In this document: positions 8,320-16,719 of the stretch, piece by piece
Layout: each line of letters opens with the position of its first letter
Numbering within the stretch: the first letter of the stretch is position 1
Origin: Jidongwangia harbinensis
GTDB taxonomy: Bacteria; Actinomycetota; Actinomycetes; Mycobacteriales; Micromonosporaceae
Length of the DNA: 64,000 bases
Assembly (NCBI RefSeq): GCF_020216025.1
Contig: NZ_JAIWNC010000001.1
Location: 434,001-498,000 of the forward strand
Reading direction: 5' to 3'
The notes under the pieces: generated by a model
What the model was told of the DNA's origin: nothing
The model's database searches: none
The model's input: only the letters and a program-made list of their open reading frames with translations
Position numbers and translations under genes: made by a program

Positions 8320-10223
8320 GCCACGGTCTCCTTCACCCGGATGTCCCGTTCCGGCGACCGCGGCGGGCACCCGCCCAGCCGGCCGGTGATCGCGGCCGCG
8401 ACGGCGCCGGCGGTGAGCCCGCAATCCGCCAGCACCTCGGGCCGCCTGCCCTGGTCCAGAAAGCGTTGCGGCAGACCGAAAACGATCAGCGGGGTGCCGG
8501 CCGCCACGTCCCGCAGCCGCTGCCCGAGCACCGCGCCGAACCCGTTCACCCGCAGGCCGTCCTCCACGGTGGCCACCAGCCGGAACCCGGCGGTCATCCG
8601 GATCAGGCCGGCCGGAACCGGCTTGAGCCGCAACGGATCGACCACGGTCACCCCGATTCCCTGCGCGGCCAGCAGGTCCGCCGCGTCGAGGCAGAGGCCG
8701 GCCATCGCGCCGGCCGACACCAGCAGCACGTCCGGTTCGCCGGACCGGCGCAGCACGTCCACGCCGTCGCGCTGCTGCACCGCCGGGAGGTCCGGGCCGA
8801 GCGCGCCCTTGGGGAACCGGATCAGGTTCGGGCCGTCGTCCCGGGCGACCGCCGCGCGCAGCGCCGCCCGCAGGGTCCGTGCGTCGCGCGGGGCGGCGAT
8901 GGCCAGCCCCGGCACGGCCTGGAACACCGCCAGGTCCCACATGCCGTTGTGCGACGGCCCGTCGTCGCCGGTCACCCCGGCCCTATCCAGCACGAACGTG
9001 ACCGGCTGCCGGTGCAGCGCCACGTCCAGCAGCACCTGGTCGAAGGCCCGGTTCAGGAACGTGGAGTAGACCGCGACGACCGGCCGCAGACCGGCCATGG
9101 CCAGCCCGGCCGCGGAGGTGACCGCGTGCTGCTCGGCGATCCCGACGTCGAAGACCCGGTCCGGGAACCGGGCGGCGAGCGGTGCCAGGCCGGTCGGTTC
9201 CAGCATCGCGGCGGTGACCGCCACGACGTCGGGGCGTTCCTCGGCGAGCGCGACCATCTCCGCGCCGAACGCCGACGTCCAGGACGGCGCGGAGACCTGG
9301 ACCGGCCGGCCGGTCACCGGGTCGATCACGCGTACCGCGTGGAACCGGTCGGCCTCGTCGTTCTCCGCGTGCGGGTAGCCGTTGCCCTTGCGGGTCAGGC
9401 AGTGCACGATGACCGGCCCGCCGAACTGGGCGGCGCGCCGGAGGCTGAACTCGACCGCCTCGATGTCGTGGCCGTCGACCGGGCCGACGTACTTGAGGCC
9501 GAGGTCCTCGAACAGGCCCTGCGGCGCCACCAGGTCCTTGACGCCCTTCTTGAGGCCGTGCAACGGGTGGTAGACGGCCGGCGCCGACGCCAGCGTGCGC
9601 TTCACCCAGTCCAGGAACCGCTCGTATCCCCGCGAGGTGCGCAGCGTGGCCAGGTGGTGTGCGAAACCGCCGACGGTCGGCGCGTACGACCGGCCGTTGT
9701 CGTTGACCACCATGATGACCGGCCGGTCCTTGGCCGCGGCGATGTTGTTCAGCGCCTCCCACGCCATCCCGCCGGTGAGGGCGCCGTCGCCCACCACGGC
9801 CACCACCGCCCGATCGGTCCGACCGGACAGCCGCAGGCCGTTGGCCAGCCCGTCGGCGTACGACAGCGCGGTCGAGGCGTGCGAGTTCTCGACCAGGTCG
9901 TGCGGCGACTCCGCCCGCGACGGGTAGCCGGACAGCCCGTCCTTCTGCCGCAGCCGGGGGAACAGCCCAGCCCGCCCGGTGAGCAGCTTGTGCACGTACG
10001 CCTGGTGGCCGGTGTCCCACACGATCAGGTCGTGCGGCGACCGGAACACCCGGTGCAGCGCGATGGTCAGCTCGACGGCGCCCAGGTTGGGGCCGAGGTG
10101 TCCGCCCGTGCGGGAGACGTTCTCGATCAGAAAGGTCCGGATCTCGCCGGCCAGCTCGCCCAGCTGCGCGGACGACAGCCCGGCGAGGTCCGCGGGCCCG
10201 GTTATCGCGTCTAGCAGTCCCAT
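8316..10223 (-). CDS. dxs: 1-deoxy-D-xylulose-5-phosphate synthase
   Basis: A 635-residue thiamine-diphosphate enzyme that condenses pyruvate and glyceraldehyde 3-phosphate, the entry step of the MEP pathway. The N-terminal segment includes [18 protein letters not shown] and the TPP-Mg motif GDGALTGG (residues 145-152) with NN at 159-160. The transketolase pyrimidine domain ([26 protein letters not shown]) and the C-terminal domain follow. Length is normal for the family. It lies 57 bp after the prenyl synthase gene and overlaps ispG, so the operon carries the committed, flux-controlling step of isoprenoid supply. Confidence 0.96.
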   Translation of the reverse strand: MGLLDAITGPADLAGLSSAQLGELAGEIRTFLIENVSRTGGHLGPNLGAVELTIALHRVFRSPHDLIVWDTGHQAYVHKLLTGRAGLFPRLRQKDGLSGYPSRAESPHDLVENSHASTALSYADGLANGLRLSGRTDRAVVAVVGDGALTGGMAWEALNNIAAAKDRPVIMVVNDNGRSYAPTVGGFAHHLATLRTSRGYERFLDWVKRTLASAPAVYHPLHGLKKGVKDLVAPQGLFEDLGLKYVGPVDGHDIEAVEFSLRRAAQFGGPVIVHCLTRKGNGYPHAENDEADRFHAVRVIDPVTGRPVQVSAPSWTSAFGAEMVALAEERPDVVAVTAAMLEPTGLAPLAARFPDRVFDVGIAEQHAVTSAAGLAMAGLRPVVAVYSTFLNRAFDQVLLDVALHRQPVTFVLDRAGVTGDDGPSHNGMWDLAVFQAVPGLAIAAPRDARTLRAALRAAVARDDGPNLIRFPKGALGPDLPAVQQRDGVDVLRRSGEPDVLLVSAGAMAGLCLDAADLLAAQGIGVTVVDPLRLKPVPAGLIRMTAGFRLVATVEDGLRVNGFGAVLGQRLRDVAAGTPLIVFGLPQRFLDQGRRPEVLADCGLTAGAVAAAITGRLGGCPPRSPERDIRVKETVA

Positions 10224-10280
10224 GTCACCGTCTCTTCTCGCCTGCCGCCCGGGCGTGCCGGGCGTCCTCGGTCGCGCCGG

Positions 10281-11330
10281 TTACCGGTCGCGGAACGCCA
10301 CCTGGCGGGCCATCGCGGCCAGTTCCGCACGCCACGCCGGGTCCAGCGGGGCGTCGTCGAGGGCCCTGCAGCCCTGGTCGGTGAGCCGTCCGATGTGCGC
10401 CTCGATCTCGGCGCGGGTGCCGGTCTCGACCAGCAGCGCGCGCAGCCGGGCGGCGTCGGCCCCGCCGGCCTGCAGGTCGCGTATCCGCGGGTCGTGCCGC
10501 ACCGCCAACGTCATCAGCAGCGTCATCTTGTGCTGTTCGAAGTCCAGCCCGGCCGGCTTGCCGGTCGCGTCCGGCCCGGCACCGAACGCGTCGATGAGGT
10601 CGTCGCGGAGCTGGAACGCCTCCCCGACGGCCGCGCCGTACCGGCCGAACGCGGCGGTCAGGTCGGTGCGCCCGGCCAGGCCGGCACCCATCACCAGGGG
10701 CCGCTCGATGGTGTACCGGCCGGACTTGGTCACCGCGATCCACCGGCAGAGCTGTTCGTCCGCGGTCGGGTCGGCGGCCGCCTGCACGTCCATGAACTGG
10801 CCGACGATCAGTTCCGCCCGCAGCTCGGCCCAGAGCGCGGCGTCGCCGGCGGCCCGCGCCATGAACCGGTCGGAGTAGATCAGCGCGAGGTCACCGGCGA
10901 GGATCGCCACGCTCTCGCCGAACCGGTGGGCCTCACCGCGCCAGCCGTTCTCCTGGTGCCGCCGGGCGTGCCGCACGTGGACGGTGGGCGCGCCGCGCCG
11001 CCGGTCGGCTTCGTCCATCACGTCGTCGTGGATCAGGGCGCAGGCGTGCAGCAGTTCCATGGCCGCCGCGGCGGCCACGACCCGTTCGGCGCGGTCCGGA
11101 TCGCCGCCGGCGGCCAGGTAGCCGGTGACGCAGAACGCCGGCCGGATCCGCTTGCCGCCCGCCTCGATCAGGTCGGTCACCGCGTCCAACAGGGTGCCGG
11201 CCCGGGCGTCCACGGCGGTCCATCGCTTGCGTTCGGCGGCGAGGAAGTCCCGCAGCTCGCGTTCCACCTCGGCCAGGATGTCCTGCCGCACCGGACGCAC
11301 GTAGCCCGGCGTGGTCATGTTCGTGGTCAT
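10281..11330 (-). CDS. Polyprenyl (probably geranylgeranyl) diphosphate synthase
   Basis: A 349-residue trans-isoprenyl diphosphate synthase. First aspartate-rich motif DDVMD at residues 102-106, second DDLID at 243-247, with GGKRIRP near the N terminus binding IPP. The residues just before the first motif (A96, C97, A98, L99, I100, H101) lack the aromatic side chain that stops chain growth at C15, so a C20 or longer product is expected. The start ATG 11330 overlaps the ispH stop as ATGA; a second in-frame ATG lies four codons on. It would supply the prenyl donor for the UbiA enzyme. Product length is an inference from the chain-length region. Confidence 0.87.
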   Translation of the reverse strand: MTTNMTTPGYVRPVRQDILAEVERELRDFLAAERKRWTAVDARAGTLLDAVTDLIEAGGKRIRPAFCVTGYLAAGGDPDRAERVVAAAAAMELLHACALIHDDVMDEADRRRGAPTVHVRHARRHQENGWRGEAHRFGESVAILAGDLALIYSDRFMARAAGDAALWAELRAELIVGQFMDVQAAADPTADEQLCRWIAVTKSGRYTIERPLVMGAGLAGRTDLTAAFGRYGAAVGEAFQLRDDLIDAFGAGPDATGKPAGLDFEQHKMTLLMTLAVRHDPRIRDLQAGGADAARLRALLVETGTRAEIEAHIGRLTDQGCRALDDAPLDPAWRAELAAMARQVAFRDR

Positions 11331-12379
11331 CGGATTCCCCCGTTCGTCGGATCCGCCGGCGCGCCGTCGAACAGCGTCCGCTGCGGGCTTCGCGGATCCC
11401 GGCCGGGTGGCCCGCCGGCCAGTGGCCCCGGCACCGCGAACACCACGTCCTCGACGGACGTGGTGTCCACCTCGACGTCGGCGAAGCCGTGCCGCTCCAG
11501 GTAGGCCAGTAGGTCGTCGACGAGGACCTCCGGGGCGCTGGCGCCGGAACTCACGCCGACCCGGGTCGCTCCGTCCAGCCATCGCGGGTCCATCCGGGAC
11601 ACGTCGGGCACCAGGTACGCCGGCGAGCCGCTCTCCCGCGCGACGTCCACCATGCGCTGCGAGTTGCTGGAGTTCTCGGATCCGACCACCAGCACCACGT
11701 CGCACCGGGCGGCGAGCGCCTTGATCCCGGACTGCCGGTTCTGACTGGCGTAGCAGATGGTGTCCTTCGCCGGTCCGAGCAGGTCGGCGAAGCGGTCCCG
11801 GAGCCGGTCGACGATGCCGGCCGTCTCGTCCACCGAGAGGGTGGTCTGGGTCAGGTAGGCGACCGGGGTGTCCGGCGGGAGGTCCAGCCGGTCGACGTCC
11901 GCCTCGGTCTCCACCACGACGGTCCGCTCCGCCGCCTCGCCCCGCGTGCCCTCGGTCTCCTCGTGGTCCGCGTGGCCGATCAGCAGCAGCAGGCGCCCGT
12001 CGCGGACCACCCGGCGGGCCTGCTGGTGCACCGTGGACACGAGCGGGCAGGTGGCGTCGATGACGTCCAGGTCGCGGCGCCGCGCGTTCTCGTGCACGGC
12101 CGGCGCGACGCCGTGTGCGGAGAACACGCACACCGCGCCCTCCGGCACCTCGTCCTCCGACTCGACGAACCGGGCGCCCTTGCGTTCGAGGACGCTCACC
12201 ACGTGGTGGTTGTGGACGATCTGCTTGCGGACGTACACCGGGGGCCCGTGGACCTCGAGGGCCCGCTCGACCATGGCGATGGCCCGGCGCACGCCGGCGC
12301 AGAAGCCCCGCGGCTCGGCCAGGATCACCGTCCGGCCCGCCGGGTGGCCGTCCGGTCGCGTGGAGAGTGTGGGCACCAT
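11327..12379 (-). CDS. ispH: 4-hydroxy-3-methylbut-2-enyl diphosphate reductase (IspH/LytB)
   Basis: A 350-residue [4Fe-4S] reductase, last enzyme of the MEP pathway, giving IPP and DMAPP. The three cluster cysteines appear in EPRGFCAGV, DATCPLV and TICYASQNRQ. I place the start at ATG 12379, which has GGAAGG upstream and begins just before the conserved RTVILAEPRGFCAG. Longer readings from further upstream add about 47 residues without family similarity. It is the first gene of the minus-strand terpenoid operon, so the operon promoter should lie between 12380 and 12670. The C-terminal tail after residue 320 is Pro/Gly-rich and not conserved. Confidence 0.94.
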   Translation of the reverse strand: MVPTLSTRPDGHPAGRTVILAEPRGFCAGVRRAIAMVERALEVHGPPVYVRKQIVHNHHVVSVLERKGARFVESEDEVPEGAVCVFSAHGVAPAVHENARRRDLDVIDATCPLVSTVHQQARRVVRDGRLLLLIGHADHEETEGTRGEAAERTVVVETEADVDRLDLPPDTPVAYLTQTTLSVDETAGIVDRLRDRFADLLGPAKDTICYASQNRQSGIKALAARCDVVLVVGSENSSNSQRMVDVARESGSPAYLVPDVSRMDPRWLDGATRVGVSSGASAPEVLVDDLLAYLERHGFADVEVDTTSVEDVVFAVPGPLAGGPPGRDPRSPQRTLFDGAPADPTNGGIR

Positions 12380-12433
12380 GCCTCGGCCGCCTTCCAGAGC
12401 GATCGATGGGTTCCGCCCGGCGGCCACACCGAC

Positions 12434-12462
12434 GGCGTCCCCGCCGGATCGGCGGGGACGCC
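12434..12462. terminator. Perfect 13-bp hairpin upstream of ispH
   Basis: GGCGTCCCCGCCG (12434-12446) and its exact complement (12450-12462) flank a 3-nt GAT loop. No T tract follows on either strand. It lies in the gap between the MMPL gene and ispH, both read on the minus strand, so it could end MMPL transcription or form part of the ispH leader. Confidence 0.6.
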
Positions 12463-12525
12463 CTGTGGAGGACCGGGATGCGGAGAGAATGCGCGACCAC
12501 GGTGGAATCGCGCCGGACATGCGGG

Positions 12526-12562
12526 GGGCTTCCGGAGGCGAGGGGGGAACCTCCGGAAGCCC
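12526..12562. terminator. Second perfect 13-bp hairpin between MMPL gene and ispH
   Basis: GGGCTTCCGGAGG (12526-12538) pairs with 12550-12562 around an 11-nt purine-rich loop. It is the first strong hairpin met by minus-strand transcription leaving the MMPL gene (stop at 12671), which makes it the better terminator candidate of the pair. Confidence 0.6.
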
Positions 12563-12670
12563 GGTCGACTCACGCGCGGCGGCGGCTGAACGCGGACAGG
12601 CTGCGCGTGGAGAAAGCGTGACACTTGACGCTTAACATCTCAATGCTCGCGAAGGTGACTTACCTCACAT
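12563..12670 (-). promoter_or_regulatory. AT-richer island upstream of the terpenoid operon, possible promoter/operator
   Basis: The stretch 12618-12675 is clearly less GC-rich than its surroundings. It holds TTGACGCTTAACATCTCAA (TTGA and TCAA ends facing each other, 12625-12643) and AGGTGACTTACCT (an AGGT/ACCT inverted repeat, 12653-12665). Such islands in high-GC genomes usually mark regulatory DNA. I could not pick out a convincing -35/-10 pair for the minus strand, so the promoter call is weak. Confidence 0.3.
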
Positions 12671-14896
12671 CTAGCTCACCGGGCTCGTGGGGGCGCCCGC
12701 CCCGACCGGCTCGGCGCGCGGTGCGCTGCTTTCGCGCAGGCCGATCGAGGCGTGCAGGCGGCGCAGCGGGCCCGGTGCCCACCAGGTCAGCCGGCCGCCG
12801 AGGCGCATCGTGGCGGGCAGCAGTGCGCCACGGACCAGCGTGGCGTCCATCAGGACCGCCAACGGCAGGCCGATGCCGAACGCCTTGGCGAACGTGATGT
12901 CGGAGAAGACGAACGCCAGGAAGACGATCGAGATGAGCACGGCGGCCGCGGTGACGATTCCCCCGACACGTTCCAGCCCCTGCGCGACCGCCGCGGTGTT
13001 CGAGCCGGTCAGCTCGTACTCCTCGCGGATCCTGGAGAGCAGGAACACCTGGTAGTCCATGGCGAGGCCGAACGAGAGGGCGAACAGCATGATCGGCAAC
13101 GTGGAGCTGATCGTGCCGGTGACCGTGAAGTCACCGAAGAGCCCGGCCAGGTGGCCGTCCTGGAAGATCCAGACCAGGGCCCCGAACGTCGCGGTCAGGC
13201 TCAGCACGCTCAGCACCAGCGCCAGGACCGGCAGCAGCACGCTGCCGGTGAGCAGGAACAGCAGGATGATCATGGCGACGGTGAGGGTGGCCAGCGCGGC
13301 CGGCAGCCGCTCGGCGAGCGCCGCGTTCGTGTCGATGCCGGTGGCCGCCAGCCCGCCGACCAGGATCGGACCCGGTTCCGGCGTGGCCCGGACCGCACGG
13401 ACCAGGTCCGCGCCGTCGTCGGCCGCCTCGGACCGCGGCACCACCTGCAGATAGACCGCGCCGCCGGCGGCGAACCCCTGGTGGGCGGCCCCGGCCGGCA
13501 CCACCTGGGCGCCGCTCTGATAGCTGCCGGTGACCGTGTCCACCCGGGCGGCGCCCGGCAGCCCGGACAGCCGGCCCGCGTACTCCGCCACGGCGGCGCG
13601 GTCGGGGGCGGCCGGCAACACGATCTGGAGCGCGTTCTGCTCGCCCGTGTCGAACTCGGCCCGGACCGTGGCGGCCACGTCCCGCGCCACCGACTCCTCC
13701 CCCATCACCCGCTCGTCCGGGAGGGCCAGGTTCATGCCGAGCGCCGGGGTGCCCAGGAGCAGGAAGAACGCCGTCACGGCGAGGGCGACCGGGAGCGGGC
13801 GCCGCATCACCATGCTGGCCAGCCGGTGCCAGAACCCGCTGCTCTGCCCCGCGTCGCCGAGCAACCCTCGATACCCGAACAACCGCCCACGCTCCACCCG
13901 GGGACCGAGCACGACGAGAATCGCCGGCAGGATGATCAGCGAGGCGGCGGCGGAAAGCACCGCGGTGGCCACCCCGGCGTACGCCATCGACCGGATCGCC
14001 AGGATGGGGAACCAGGCCAGGCAGGCCAGCGCCACCGCGACGGTGGCCGCGGAGTAGACGATCGTGCGGCCGGCCGACCCGAGCATCCGCCGGATCGCGT
14101 TGTCCCGGCCGTCCCCGGCGTGCAACTCCTCGCGGTACCGGTTGACCATCAACAGGCTGTAGTCGATGGCCAGGCCGAGGCCCAGCAGCGTGACGATGTT
14201 GACCGAGAAGACGGACAGCGTGGTCATGGTGGTGAGCAGCCAGATCGTGCCCATCCCGAGCAGCACGGTCGCCAGGGCCACCAGGAGCGGCAGCGAGGCG
14301 GCGACCGCGCTGCCGAAGACCAGCACCAGGACGACCAGCGTCACCGGGAACACGATCGACTCACCGAAGGTCGCGTCCTCCTGCGCCTGCTCGGTCATCT
14401 CGTGCTGGAGCACGGCGTACCCGCCGACCTGCACGTCCAGGCCCGCCGCGTCCCGGTAGCGCGGGGCGAGTTCGGTCACCCGCCGGTCCACCTGGGTCTC
14501 GCTGCCGTCGATCGTGGCCAGCACGAGCGCCCGCTGCCCCGACGACGCGCGCATCTGCGGCGCGTTGCCCGACGTCCAGTACGACACCACCGAGGACACG
14601 CCCGGCTCGGCGGCCAGCCGCCGGGTCAGTTCCGTGCCCGCCGCGGTCACCGCCGGATCGTCCACTCCGCGCGGGTCGGTCACCAGCACCACGAGGTTCG
14701 GCGCGCTCTGCCCGAACGTCTCCCGCAGGGCCGCGGCGGCGCGCGCCGACTCGCCGCCGGCATGGTCGAAACCGCCCACGGTCAACCGGTCGAACAGCAC
14801 CGGTCCGGCCGCGCCGCCGAGCACGGCGAGCGCCAGCGCTGCCCCCAGCACCAGCCTCGGCCACCGTAGGATTACGTCAGCAAGGCGAGTCAGCAC
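12671..14896 (-). CDS. MMPL/RND-family membrane transporter
   Basis: A 741-residue transporter of the MMPL branch of the RND superfamily: one N-terminal helix, a large external domain (about residues 35-180), five to six helices, a second external domain (about 380-500) and a second helix block. Conserved stretches include GLGLAIDYSLLMVNRYREE and the repeat equivalent SFGLAMDYQVFLLSRIREE, with the Asp-Tyr pairs thought to carry protons. Start is GTG 14896 with GGAAGGACGAG upstream; longer readings lack a binding site. Relatives export lipids, siderophores or terpenoid products, so it is a natural exporter or self-resistance candidate for the neighbouring meroterpenoid. It is divergent from the ECF41 gene. 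Confidence 0.9.
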   Translation of the reverse strand: MLTRLADVILRWPRLVLGAALALAVLGGAAGPVLFDRLTVGGFDHAGGESARAAAALRETFGQSAPNLVVLVTDPRGVDDPAVTAAGTELTRRLAAEPGVSSVVSYWTSGNAPQMRASSGQRALVLATIDGSETQVDRRVTELAPRYRDAAGLDVQVGGYAVLQHEMTEQAQEDATFGESIVFPVTLVVLVLVFGSAVAASLPLLVALATVLLGMGTIWLLTTMTTLSVFSVNIVTLLGLGLAIDYSLLMVNRYREELHAGDGRDNAIRRMLGSAGRTIVYSAATVAVALACLAWFPILAIRSMAYAGVATAVLSAAASLIILPAILVVLGPRVERGRLFGYRGLLGDAGQSSGFWHRLASMVMRRPLPVALAVTAFFLLLGTPALGMNLALPDERVMGEESVARDVAATVRAEFDTGEQNALQIVLPAAPDRAAVAEYAGRLSGLPGAARVDTVTGSYQSGAQVVPAGAAHQGFAAGGAVYLQVVPRSEAADDGADLVRAVRATPEPGPILVGGLAATGIDTNAALAERLPAALATLTVAMIILLFLLTGSVLLPVLALVLSVLSLTATFGALVWIFQDGHLAGLFGDFTVTGTISSTLPIMLFALSFGLAMDYQVFLLSRIREEYELTGSNTAAVAQGLERVGGIVTAAAVLISIVFLAFVFSDITFAKAFGIGLPLAVLMDATLVRGALLPATMRLGGRLTWWAPGPLRRLHASIGLRESSAPRAEPVGAGAPTSPVS

Positions 14897-14960
14897 GATC
14901 TCGTCCTTCCGGTCGGTCGCAACGGACGTACGCAGGGTTGAGGTCCGTGACCGTCGCCGA

Positions 14961-14996
14961 TGTGACGCGATGCCGGAGGGTGTGACGCGGCTCACA
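14961..14996. promoter_or_regulatory. CRP/GlxR-like palindrome and direct repeat before the ECF41 gene
   Basis: TGTGACGCGGCTCACA at 14981-14996 is a perfect TGTGA-N6-TCACA palindrome, the consensus for CRP-family regulators including actinobacterial GlxR/Crp. The half-site TGTGACGCG also occurs at 14961-14969, exactly 20 bp upstream. The palindrome ends 14 bp before the sigma-factor start and abuts its GGGGAG binding site, a position better suited to repression than activation. It could also affect the divergent MMPL promoter. Confidence 0.5.
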
Positions 14997-15010
14997 ATGG
15001 GGAGAATGCG

Positions 15011-15922
15011 ATGGCGCACGACCAGCAAGCGGCGCAGCTCGCCGACCCCTTCGCCACGCACCGCCAGCTGCTGTTCGCGATCGCCTACAACCTGCTCGGC
15101 AGCGTCTCGGACGCCGAGGACGTGGTACAGGACGCCTGGGTGGCGTGGAACTCGGTGCGCCACGACGAGGTGCGCAATCCGCGGGCGTACCTGGTCCGGG
15201 TCGCGGTCAACGGCGCCATCGGCCGGCTGCGCGACGTCCGGCGGGCCCGGGAGCGGTACGTCGGCCCGTGGCTGCCCGAGCCGCTGCTGACCGAGCCCGA
15301 CGTCGCCGACCACGCGCTCCGCACGGAGTCGCTGTCACTGGCGCTGATGGTCGTGCTGGAGACGCTGACGCCGATCGAGCGGGCCGTGTTCGTCCTCCGG
15401 GAGGCGTTCTCCTTTCAATACCGCGAGATCGCCGCGATCGTCGACCGCAGCCCCGACGCCGTGCGCCAGACCGCGCACCGGGCCCGGGAGCGGGTCCGCG
15501 AGCGCCGCCCACGGTACGACGTGGACCGGGAGGCCCAGCGCGCCGCGACCGAGCGGTTCATCTCGGCCACGCTCGGCGGCGACATGCGGGCGCTGGTCGA
15601 GGTGCTGGCACCGGACGTGGCACTGTGGAGCGACGGTGGTGGCCGGCGGTCGGCCGCGCGGCGGGTGATCCACGGAAGGGACAAGGTCGTCCGGCTGCTG
15701 CTCGCCATCCGGCCGAGCCTCCCGCCCGACCCGGTGGTGCGCTACCAGGAGGTCAACGGCACGCCGGCCGCGCTGGTGCTGGCCGGCGGGTGCCTGTACG
15801 CGGTGCTGGTCGCCGACCTGGTGGACGGCCGCATCTGCGGCCTCTACGGCGTGGTCAACCCGGACAAGCTGGGCGGAGTGGCGGGACCCCGCGCCGACCG
15901 GCCGGCCGGCCCGGGCGTCTGA
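15011..15922 (+). CDS. ECF41-family RNA polymerase sigma factor (SigJ-like, SnoaL-like C-terminal domain)
   Basis: A 303-residue ECF sigma factor with sigma2 (about 14-80), sigma4 (about 110-165) and a C-terminal NTF2/SnoaL-like extension. The ECF41 hallmarks are all there: WLPEP in the linker (residues 87-91), DGGGR (208-212) and NPDKL (283-287). In ECF41 proteins the C-terminal domain replaces a separate anti-sigma factor and tunes activity. ATG 15011 has GGGGAG upstream. Usual ECF41 partners (carboxymuconolactone decarboxylase, DoxX or oxidoreductase genes) are not adjacent. Instead it is coupled by TGATG to a PLP lyase gene and divergent from the MMPL exporter, so it may control this cluster. 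Confidence 0.93.
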   Translation: MAHDQQAAQLADPFATHRQLLFAIAYNLLGSVSDAEDVVQDAWVAWNSVRHDEVRNPRAYLVRVAVNGAIGRLRDVRRARERYVGPWLPEPLLTEPDVADHALRTESLSLALMVVLETLTPIERAVFVLREAFSFQYREIAAIVDRSPDAVRQTAHRARERVRERRPRYDVDREAQRAATERFISATLGGDMRALVEVLAPDVALWSDGGGRRSAARRVIHGRDKVVRLLLAIRPSLPPDPVVRYQEVNGTPAALVLAGGCLYAVLVADLVDGRICGLYGVVNPDKLGGVAGPRADRPAGPGV

Positions 15923-16701
15923 TGGCCGAACTCGACGGCGCACCGGCCGGTCCGGAGCAGCTGCGCCGCCTGGCGCTGTCGAACTACGGCCACTTCACCA
16001 CGATGACGGTGGCCGACGGCCGGGTCCGCGGCCTGTCGCTGCACCTGGAACGCCTGGTCCGGGACTGCCGCACGGTGTTCGACGCCGCGCTCGACCCGGA
16101 CCGGGTCCGCCACCACCTCCGGCATGCGCTGCGCGAGCGCACCGGCCCGGTGACCGCCCGCGTGACGATCTTCGATCCGGATCTCGACATCGGGCACCTG
16201 ACCACGCCGGCCCGCCCCGCGGTCCTGGTGACGCTGCGACCGGCCGGCGCGGACGGCCCTCCCCTGCTGGTCCGCGCCGAGCCGTACCGCCGCGACGTAC
16301 CCGCCGTCAAGCACGCCGGGCTGTTCGGCCCGCTGCTGCGACGCCGCGCGGCCCAGGCTGCGGGCTACCACGACGCGATCTTCACCACCGACGACGGCAC
16401 CGTCCTGGAGGGCGCCACCTGGAACGCCGGCTTCGTCGACGGCGAGCGGGTGCTCTGGCCCGACGGCGAGTGCCTGCCCGGTGTCACCGCGGAGATCCTG
16501 CGCCGCGCGTACCCGGGGCCCATCGCCCGCGCGCCGGTCCGCCTGCCGGACCTGCCGCGGATGGCGGCGGCCTTCGCCACCAACGCGGTGTACGGCGTGC
16601 GCCCGATCGCCGGGATCGACGACGTCCGCTGGCCGGCGGACCATCCCGTGCTGGCCGCGTTGCGGGCGGCCTACCGGAACCACCCGGCCGAGCCGATCTG
16701 A
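15922..16701 (+). CDS. Class IV aminotransferase-fold PLP enzyme, aminodeoxychorismate-lyase-like
   Basis: A 259-residue fold-type IV PLP protein of the PabC/IlvE/DAAT group. The Schiff-base lysine is likely the K of AVKHAGLF (about residue 132). The downstream signature DDGTVLEGATWNAGFVDGE matches the family's D-x-x-G-x-x-x-E-G-x-x-x-N block. PabC removes pyruvate from aminodeoxychorismate to give 4-aminobenzoate, so with the pabAB gene about 10 kb away it could complete that pathway. The start ATG overlaps the sigma-factor stop as TGATG. It could instead be a D-amino-acid or branched-chain aminotransferase; the family call is firm, the reaction is inferred. Confidence 0.72.
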   Translation: MAELDGAPAGPEQLRRLALSNYGHFTTMTVADGRVRGLSLHLERLVRDCRTVFDAALDPDRVRHHLRHALRERTGPVTARVTIFDPDLDIGHLTTPARPAVLVTLRPAGADGPPLLVRAEPYRRDVPAVKHAGLFGPLLRRRAAQAAGYHDAIFTTDDGTVLEGATWNAGFVDGERVLWPDGECLPGVTAEILRRAYPGPIARAPVRLPDLPRMAAAFATNAVYGVRPIAGIDDVRWPADHPVLAALRAAYRNHPAEPI

Positions 16702-16719
16702 CCGATGGTCCACGGCCGA

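Noticed and set aside
12380..12520. A 47-residue N-terminal extension of IspH
   Set aside because: It is unlike other IspH proteins and runs through the perfect 13-bp hairpin; ATG 12379 has a good binding site next to the conserved domain.
12597..12623. An ECF41-type promoter for the terpenoid operon (TGTCACG on the minus strand)
   Set aside because: The -35-like TGTCACG is close to TGTCACA, but the required CGTC is not found 16 bases downstream, so the match is not good enough.
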